64,000 bases of DNA, from assembly GCA_040437565.1 (NCBI GenBank), contig JBDOQK010000052.1, positions 1 through 64,000 of the forward strand. Direction: 5' to 3'. The notes under the pieces are model-generated. The model saw only the letters and a program-made list of their open reading frames with translations. It was not told where the DNA came from and searched no databases. Positions 57,903-64,000 of the stretch are shown here, one piece after another; the first letter of the stretch is position 1, and each line of letters starts with the position of its first letter. The stretch comes from Albugo candida (taxonomy: Eukaryota; Oomycota; Peronosporomycetes; Albuginales). The position numbers were made by a program, and so were the translations under genes.

Positions 57903-58517
57903 ATGCGTGCGGTACGTATTTTGTACATTGCAACATGCATCAACTACAAATGCGACGGCACAACAGATAATCTCACGGAGAAATCCCACAATTCCGATCA
58001 TGTTTCCGGCGAACCTCCCCATGAGGGTCCATTTAATGCAGCAATACAAGAGCCGAAGATGCTGAAGGATATATCGACCCCGTTAGCATCTTTGATATTG
58101 CAGAAGCAAAAGTCAGTGAGATGTGGAGAAGAAAACGAACCGATGAGGGAGGAGATATCCCACAATCCCGATGATGTTTCCGGCGAACCTTCTCATGAAG
58201 GCCCAATTGATACAAGAATACAAGAGCCGAAGAAGCCTAGCTGTGTAAAGAAACGGCAAAGTATTCTAAAGAGATCCCCGACCTTTAACGAGAATGTTGA
58301 AGTGTTTATATATGAGCGAGACTCAGATTCAAATTTAGAGTCAGATTCAAAGTCAGAGTCAAAGTCGGAGTCAGAGTCAGATCAGCCTGAAGGGATAAGA
58401 GATAAATGCATAAGAGCAGTAGCGAACACACTGGCATCTATTTGCAATCCACCTATCCCTACTGGTGTTAAACTTAGGCGAGAAAACGCACGATTCAAAC
58501 GATCAAATACATTCTAG
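57903..58517 (+). CDS. Secreted protein, NYKCxG family member F, with internal repeat and acidic Ser tract
   Basis: 204 residues from ATG 57903. Signal peptide MRAVRILYIATCINYKC then DGTTDNL. Two tandem copies of an about 31-residue unit: SHNSDHVSGEPPHEGPFNA... and SHNPDDVSGEPSHEGPIDT..., each ending IQEPK. Then KKRQSILKRSPTFNENVEVF, an acidic serine tract (SDSKSESKSESESDQ) and a C-terminal helix with Cys (CIRAVANTLASICNPPIPTG). It lies in the inverted part of the array. No domain recognised; candidate effector. Confidence 0.75.
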   Translation: MRAVRILYIATCINYKCDGTTDNLTEKSHNSDHVSGEPPHEGPFNAAIQEPKMLKDISTPLASLILQKQKSVRCGEENEPMREEISHNPDDVSGEPSHEGPIDTRIQEPKKPSCVKKRQSILKRSPTFNENVEVFIYERDSDSNLESDSKSESKSESESDQPEGIRDKCIRAVANTLASICNPPIPTGVKLRRENARFKRSNTF

Positions 58518-58699
58518 CTCTTTATATCCCCTTCACCAGTTGGTCGTTTCGCTATATATTTGGCATCACATGACCTTTTAGCAGGCAATTGCATTCAGTG
58601 TTGCAAGGGCTTTTTACACTGGCGATGACACGACTTGCTTTTAGTAGAGACTCGGTCACTTTCGCGGTACAGAAAATCTGTGTCCAGTATACATAGACA

Positions 58700-58878
58700 C
58701 CTTTTCAGTCGTATACTACTGTACTATACACGAAGCCCTGCTCTGAATGGTTAATGAAAGCCTTATTTTGTTCTGGTCCTTTGCCTCACTCTCATCGAAT
58801 AATTGTAGACATCTGCGGATTCTGTAATTCAGATTTCGGATACAGCATCATTCACCGTATCAAATTTCGTGATTCCCC
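58700..58878 (+). pseudogene. HGPRT 5' end, inverted copy cut by a gap
   Basis: Reverse complement of 54170-54330: CCTTTGCCTCACTCTCATCG, GGATTCTGTAATTCAGATTT and TTTCGTGATTCCCC, stopping at the gap. It includes the acceptor and first coding residues of HGPRT but nothing of the catalytic core. Either a fragment or the start of a second HGPRT hidden in the gap. Confidence 0.75.
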
Positions 58879-58978
58879 NNNNNNNNNNNNNNNNNNNNNN
58901 NNNNNNNNNNNNNNNNNNNNNNNNNNNNNNNNNNNNNNNNNNNNNNNNNNNNNNNNNNNNNNNNNNNNNNNNNNNNNN
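58879..58978. other. Assembly gap without flanking duplication
   Basis: Left flank is HGPRT 5' end, right flank begins inside the kinase glycine-loop exon. The kinase N-terminus and a duplication breakpoint are missing here. Confidence 0.9.
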
Positions 58979-59941
58979 TCGCGTTCGATTAGTGCATCTT
59001 CGTAATGACCCGACAAAGTTTTATGCTCTAAAGATCCTCAAAAAAAGTGAGATTCTCCGTCTACAGCAGTTGCATCATATCAAGTGCGAGATAGAAATCC
59101 TATCGCGCGTGAATCATCCATTCATTGTCAAATACCTCAACCATTTCCAGGACGATCGGCGTTTGTACCTGATACTCGAGTACGTGCAAGGCGGTGAATT
59201 GTTTTCATACCTACGACGTCAAGGTCGTTTCGCGGATCACGTATCGTGCTTTTACGCGTCCCAATTAGTCCTTGCGATATCGTATCTCCACGCTCAACAC
59301 ATTATCTACCGCGACCTCAAGCCCGAGAATCTCTTAATCACTTTGGATGGTTCCCTTCAGATCACTGATTTTGGCTTTGCGAAAGTGACAATGGACCGAA
59401 CATGGACGCTTTGTGGAACGCCCGAGTACCTGGCACCAGAAATCATACAGAGCAAAGGCCACGGGAAATCGGTCGATTGGTGGGCATTGGGCATTTTAAT
59501 CTACGAGATGCTCGCTGGGTACCCGCCATTTTACGACGAGAATCCCTTTGGCATTTATCAAAAGATTTTAAATGGAAAAATAGAGTTTCCCAAGCACATG
59601 GATTCAAAAGCAAAAGATTTGGTGAAGAAGTTGCTGTCTCACGATCGCACCAAACGGCTGGGTACGTGGGAATATATTCATTTACGCCAACAGACTTGTG
59701 ACTCAATTGACATGCAGGCTGCTTGCGTAATGGCTCCGAGGACGTCAAGAAGCACAAGTACTTTGCCAAAGTGAATTGGGAAGCCATCTACAATAAAACA
59801 GAGCCACCACCGTATGTGCCTCAAATCAGTGGGCCTGGAGATCATCAGCATTTCGATGAGTATCCAGATTCCCCGATGGATGACGCGACGCCTTTATTTG
59901 GAGAGGATAAAGCGTGTTTCGATATATTTGACCAATTCTGA
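58979..59941 (+). CDS. cAMP-dependent protein kinase (PKA)-like AGC kinase, 5' end in gap
   Basis: Exons 58979-59661 and 59718-59941, with a 56-bp GTACGT...CATGCAG intron. Visible motifs: RVRLVHLRND after the glycine loop, catalytic Lys in YALKIL, HPFIVKYLNHFQ, catalytic loop YRDLKPENLL, ITDFGFAK, activation segment TWTLCGTPEYLAPEI (phospho-Thr), VDWWALGILIYEMLAGYPPF, then after splicing RLGCLRNGSEDVKKHKYF and VNWEAIYNK, the signature PKA C-tail. It ends FDIFDQF, an AGC hydrophobic motif. It phosphorylates Ser/Thr in R-R-x-S contexts when released by cAMP; in oomycetes cAMP signalling is tied to zoospore and infection stages. The missing N-terminus can be seen in the truncated copy at 50877-51309. 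Confidence 0.93.
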
Positions 59942-59977
59942 ACGCAGTCGATAACATATAATAAAAAAGAGCCTCTT

Positions 59978-60367
59978 TGTCGTTGATCATTCCGAACTAA
60001 AAGTATTTCCTTTCGACGTGAACAGCCAATGCATCCATTGAGCGTCGGTGTATTCGACTGCGTATCGCTCAATGATCTCTTCCACGAGCTTCTTTCGGGT
60101 CGGATACGGTCGCAAGTACAATNNNNNNNNNNNNNNNNNNNNNNNNNNNNNNNNNNNNNNNNNNNNNNNNNNNNNNNNNNNNNNNNNNNNNNNNNNNNNN
60201 NNNNNNNNNNNNNNNNNNNNNNTGTCGTTGATCATTCCGAACTAAAAGTATTTCCTTTCGACGTGAACAGCCAATGCATCCATTGAGCGTCGGTGTATTC
60301 GACTGCGTATCGCTCAATGATCTCTTCCACGAGCTTCTTTCGGGTCGGATACGGTCGCAAGTACAAT
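59978..60367. repeat. Gap-flanking direct duplication (145 bp x2)
   Basis: 59978-60122 recurs at 60223-60367 around the gap 60123-60222, covering the 3' end of the RalGAP gene. Assembly overlap; the true RalGAP 3' end is read once. Confidence 0.85.
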
Positions 60368-63300
60368 GCCGATTGTGCTCGACATATTCTGTTGGCATTC
60401 ATGGCTGTTTGACGTACCAGAATAGCCAGATCGTGCAAGCCATCAATGACCATTCCTGATTGAAGAGGACCGAATGACGTGAGTTTTTCTTTGGAAAATA
60501 TCTCCAAGAGGAACATTCCCTGCTTTGCGCTTCGAAGCGGATAAATGACAATTTGCACGTCGTTAAAGTGGGAGGTGATCGTTCCAGCCGCATATCCGCG
60601 TCGATCGTTCTCATTCCAAACGACATGAACGAAATCGTTTCCGACATGCCGCTTTTTGTCAATTTGTTGGACGTCATTCTCCTTCGTCGGCATGCATGTG
60701 ACCACATGGAACATGACTTCTGTGTGTGCATTGGCGTAGTAAATTGACATTTTCCCATTCGATAAGCTCTTTGGATTGCAATCCAAACCACCAATAAAGC
60801 CAGCATGGTGCAATAGATCCACTTTCCAGCCGAGAAGTCCGAGGAAGCGATCGTATAATGACGAGCCTTTATCATTTGCGAGGATCTCCTGTTGCGTGTG
60901 CTGCGTGGGACCCACATATAAAACGCCAATTTTCATCGTTTCGCGTGTGAGCGCTTTATCCAAATGCTTTATCGATCGTTCTAATTTGCCACTGGTGCCG
61001 TCGTCGTGTAATAACTGGAGATTCGTGCTCGTGTTGTCGGCATGGAGGCAAGGAATCAGATTGCTTTGCATGAGGAAGAGTCGACATAGATCCATGGCGT
61101 TGACACGACGTTGATGAAGCGGTTCTGGAGAGAATAGCGGTGGTAAGGATCGGAATTGTGCCATTTGAACTAATTCTCTACTGCATTTACGAAGTTTGAG
61201 CGTCTGGAATGCGGTCCGGACATTTATTTCCATGATTGAGAATGCGTCAAAGAGAGCCAATTGAGTGGGAACGCCACTGGTAGAGACATCCTTCCGCTTG
61301 TGTTTGGCATTCTTTTCAGTCGCTAAAGATGTAAGGAACTGATCCAACACGCCACTGTCCATCAACTGTTGTTCCAAATGTCCGATTGCTTGCTGGAATA
61401 AGGAGCCCGGGAAGGAAATGGATGCGTATACGTTCTTCTCTTTGACGCCTTCAACCGCTCTTAAGCTCTTTTGAACACTTTGTATGTGACTTTGAATGGC
61501 GCCGGAAATGGCAAATGGGAAAGTAAGCAATTTCTTCGGACTTTCGAGAGAGAAAAACTCCCAATAAATCAAACAAGCTTGACCCAATCGTTCATTAAGA
61601 ACAGTTGTGCGTTCGAATCGTTTGACTGCTTCACAGAATTCCACCCAATCTTTTCCCTTTTTTGGAAATGTTTTGAGCATAAACGCTTTCCATAACGTGA
61701 AACATTCTTCGTCGTGGATGAATCGCTCTAAAAATGACAAACCATTCGCTTCCGTAGGATCGTTCTCCAGCAGCCAGTTGGAAGTCGTCGATGCTGGAGG
61801 TTCCAAAGTGAGAATTTCGAGATATTGATATCGTTGCCACGCGTATCGTCCGCCCAAAAGCGTTTTGTCAATGATATCGCTGCTGTTACAGCAGTCACGA
61901 AAGAGAATTGGGATGCTATCGAGCACGAGATCCAGAAGACATCGCTCGTTATTGAGACTTCCAAGATTTGGTTCGTACATTTGAAAATCGAAAAGCCCAC
62001 AGATGGAAACGAGTCGATTGCGTTTTGTGACTTTGGGGCTTTTGCATTTACAAATTCGTTTCGGTTTTGGAGGACTTGAACTATTTTTCGTCTCGGCTTT
62101 CGCATTGGATTTGGCTTTGGATTTGACTTCCGATTTCGTCGATTCGGTGGACGTGTCTTTGGAATGGAACACATAATTGCTCGGTTGGGTGCAGATCGTA
62201 TTCCCAAGAATACGTTTCTCGACATCCCATGCGATTTGTGTCACTTGTAAGCCGCTGTCTTTGCTTCGGGCGGTAGTTGTTCTCTCCAAACCGCAATGTG
62301 CACACATTTCATTCCCACTTTCTTCTTGAGCCGAAGATTTGCCTTCCAGGCGTACGGCCGCACTCTGACACATTTTGACGGGTCTCTCGACTTCGACTTT
62401 GGATGGAGATGGAGCGGCTATGCGATCTCGCATCAGAGATGTGACGGTAGCTGCAATGTCACCGACGGGCGCGAGTTCCCACGTGAAAAGACCAGTCATA
62501 TCTCGAGCTATAAAGCGGCAACATTGTGACTCCAGTGATCCAACAACGGTGACAATGATAGCGTTCATAAGAACAAATCGAAGTAAAACAGGTTGCTGTT
62601 GTTCGTATTCTGTGTTTCCATTGCTCCATTCAACACAATTCGATGTCATTTGATCCATTCCCGTGGACGGGTATCCGTTCAAATGATGTAATAAGTGGAG
62701 TAATAAGCCTTCAGCGGCTAAGGCGGTCTCCTCAAAGCATCGAAGCCACGTATCCGGCGTAACACTCGCATTCGACGTCAACGTTGCGTCTTGATCCAAT
62801 GACGCACGCATTTGAAGTCCGACAAACAACAAAGGAATCGATAGTCTTCGATCTCTGATCCTCCGTTTTTCCACTTCTTTTTGCCACTCGCCTTCGGGTA
62901 ACACACCAATCAAAGCGGCTTCAATGGCATCAAATAAGATCGTCTTGACATCGTTATCGTGAAGAATCTGTGGACGTGCCATGACCCATACTTTAAGACA
63001 GTCGAAAATACTCGAAGTTTTGTGAAAGATCAATTTCAATGTGGGATTCTCGCTCTTGCCCGTTGATGATTCCAATGACGGCGATGTCGTTGGCGAGCTT
63101 CGATTTCGTGAAGCGTCTGTTTTCTGCTTGCTGTGTCGCGAAGAATCGCGTGAGGATGTCGAGACACCAGTGGAACTACTGGAGCTCGTTGGTGCTCGGG
63201 AAGAGCTCTTTGGCTCACTGTGAATTGCATTCTTCTCGATCTCTGCCTGTACTTCAAAAGAAGCTTCTTCCACTTGCTGTTGTGCAAAAACAGCCAGTGT

Positions 63301-64000
63301 CATGACGATACGTTCTGTCAAGCTTCCAGGCTCTAATTCCGCGATAAAAGCATGATAATCGGTCGCTAAATCTTGCAGGATGTGAAGTGCGGTCATGGAG
63401 ATTGTGAAATCAGATGCTTGTGATGCGTCCAAAATGTGAATGATCCACGCACTCAGAAACCGCGACTCGACCCGTGGCGTTTGGTCGATAGGAATCGTCA
63501 GATTCATGGCGATGATCGAGTAAAGGCCCCATAAAGCGCGTTGTTGGATGCTTTCGATATCGGTGAATGGAAGTGTGCGTATCCTTACAAATATTCGACC
63601 GAGAATGACGTAACACGAGTCCTTGATCTCTGGCACTTTATCGATCAAAGCGATCCATTCGTCTTCCAGCAAATTTCGTTCATATGGAGACGCGGTGTCT
63701 GTGGATTGTCGCCATATTTCTTGTATCTTTTCCTTCCAATTCACTAAATCTTGATCCGCAAAGTGTTTGGGCGTCCCCAGGAGCGAGAATGCGACTTGTA
63801 GTGCTGCTTCCAGCTCTTTTGTCCATTCAGAAGTCTTGTATTTCGATCTCTCAGCTCGATCCGAAATGTTTTGAATAATCACGCGATCAATTGTGTGTAA
63901 GAACGCTGGAATCAATACATTCGTTCCGTCCAAATTCAGCGTAAATACCCGAGACGCTTGCTGTAAGACTGTCGAGACCACCAAACCCGACGACGATGTG
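60232..64000 (-). CDS. RalGAP/tuberin-like GTPase-activating protein, 3' part
   Basis: Minus-strand frame open from the window's right edge to a stop at 60232 (at least 1250 residues). The N-terminal two thirds are helical (HEAT-like) with a Ser-rich low-complexity linker (about 63040-63200) and a Cys-His cluster (EMCAHCGLERTT; RICKCKSPKVTKRN). The C-terminus is a Rap/Ral-GAP domain: KIGVLYVGPTQHTQQEIL, FLGLLGWKVDLLHHAGFIGG, and the catalytic Asn-thumb motif VGNDFVHVVWNENDRRGY, then DVQIVIYPL. It would stimulate GTP hydrolysis on Ral/Rheb-type small GTPases, in the TSC2/RalGAP-alpha family. The 5' end lies outside the window. It converges on the kinase gene. Confidence 0.9.
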   Translation of the reverse strand, partial: TSSSGLVVSTVLQQASRVFTLNLDGTNVLIPAFLHTIDRVIIQNISDRAERSKYKTSEWTKELEAALQVAFSLLGTPKHFADQDLVNWKEKIQEIWRQSTDTASPYERNLLEDEWIALIDKVPEIKDSCYVILGRIFVRIRTLPFTDIESIQQRALWGLYSIIAMNLTIPIDQTPRVESRFLSAWIIHILDASQASDFTISMTALHILQDLATDYHAFIAELEPGSLTERIVMTLAVFAQQQVEEASFEVQAEIEKNAIHSEPKSSSRAPTSSSSSTGVSTSSRDSSRHSKQKTDASRNRSSPTTSPSLESSTGKSENPTLKLIFHKTSSIFDCLKVWVMARPQILHDNDVKTILFDAIEAALIGVLPEGEWQKEVEKRRIRDRRLSIPLLFVGLQMRASLDQDATLTSNASVTPDTWLRCFEETALAAEGLLLHLLHHLNGYPSTGMDQMTSNCVEWSNGNTEYEQQQPVLLRFVLMNAIIVTVVGSLESQCCRFIARDMTGLFTWELAPVGDIAATVTSLMRDRIAAPSPSKVEVERPVKMCQSAAVRLEGKSSAQEESGNEMCAHCGLERTTTARSKDSGLQVTQIAWDVEKRILGNTICTQPSNYVFHSKDTSTESTKSEVKSKAKSNAKAETKNSSSPPKPKRICKCKSPKVTKRNRLVSICGLFDFQMYEPNLGSLNNERCLLDLVLDSIPILFRDCCNSSDIIDKTLLGGRYAWQRYQYLEILTLEPPASTTSNWLLENDPTEANGLSFLERFIHDEECFTLWKAFMLKTFPKKGKDWVEFCEAVKRFERTTVLNERLGQACLIYWEFFSLESPKKLLTFPFAISGAIQSHIQSVQKSLRAVEGVKEKNVYASISFPGSLFQQAIGHLEQQLMDSGVLDQFLTSLATEKNAKHKRKDVSTSGVPTQLALFDAFSIMEINVRTAFQTLKLRKCSRELVQMAQFRSLPPLFSPEPLHQRRVNAMDLCRLFLMQSNLIPCLHADNTSTNLQLLHDDGTSGKLERSIKHLDKALTRETMKIGVLYVGPTQHTQQEILANDKGSSLYDRFLGLLGWKVDLLHHAGFIGGLDCNPKSLSNGKMSIYYANAHTEVMFHVVTCMPTKENDVQQIDKKRHVGNDFVHVVWNENDRRGYAAGTITSHFNDVQIVIYPLRSAKQGMFLLEIFSKEKLTSFGPLQSGMVIDGLHDLAILVRQTAMNANRICRAQSALYLRPYPTRKKLVEEIIERYAVEYTDAQWMHWLFTSKGNTFSSE

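Noticed and set aside
1-64000. CRISPR arrays, rRNA genes, bacterial-type operons
   Set aside because: No regularly spaced repeats, no rRNA-like blocks, and genes have introns; the sequence is eukaryotic. tRNA genes could not be confidently identified by eye.

Overview
The window looks like nuclear DNA of an oomycete, most plausibly a white-rust pathogen such as Albugo; the genus is inference, not proven. Supporting signs: compact genes with very short GT-AG introns (about 47-65 bp), a Zizimin-type DOCK GEF, an LC8 dynein light chain, a TTTAGGG-type telomere motif, decayed Copia, Tc1/mariner and DDE elements, and a set of fast-diverging secreted proteins. The assembly is draft quality: fifteen 100-base N gaps, eleven of them flanked by direct copies of the same sequence (22-1070 bp). 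Most of these copies are probably unmerged overlapping contig ends rather than real tandem duplications.

Layout. 0-11 kb is transposon territory: a retroelement gag-like scrap, an old Copia element (3.05-8.39 kb) split by a Tc1/mariner element (6098-7385), and a broken DDE transposase (8.98-10.98 kb). 11-25 kb is gene poor: a secreted membrane-anchored protein (12578-13288), long stretches with no recognisable gene, a two-exon LC8 dynein light chain (present twice around a gap) and two unidentified proteins. 25.2-34.5 kb is a compact conserved block: Pam18/Tim14, DOCK GEF, a mitochondrial GGQ release-factor-like protein, a lysine-rich acidic protein and a small membrane protein. 34.8-60 kb is the unusual part. 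Intact housekeeping genes (glycine cleavage T protein, EF-hand/coiled-coil protein, HGPRT, PKA-like kinase) are mixed with repeated decayed copies of themselves. Between them sit at least six distinct members of a secreted-protein family sharing a signal peptide of the form M[RH]xxPLxFFxAxxxNYKCxG but with very different mature parts. 60.2-64 kb holds the 3' part of a large RalGAP/tuberin-like gene running off the right edge.

Interpretation. The 34.8-60 kb region looks like a segmental-duplication nursery. A module of secreted gene, GCST, kinase, EF-hand gene and HGPRT was copied several times in both orientations; passenger genes decayed to pseudogenes while the secreted genes stayed open and diversified, including by internal peptide duplication and intron change. 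This is the most interesting system in the window. The housekeeping genes cover mitochondrial import and translation, one-carbon metabolism, purine salvage, cAMP signalling and small-GTPase control; no operon-like functional grouping is implied.
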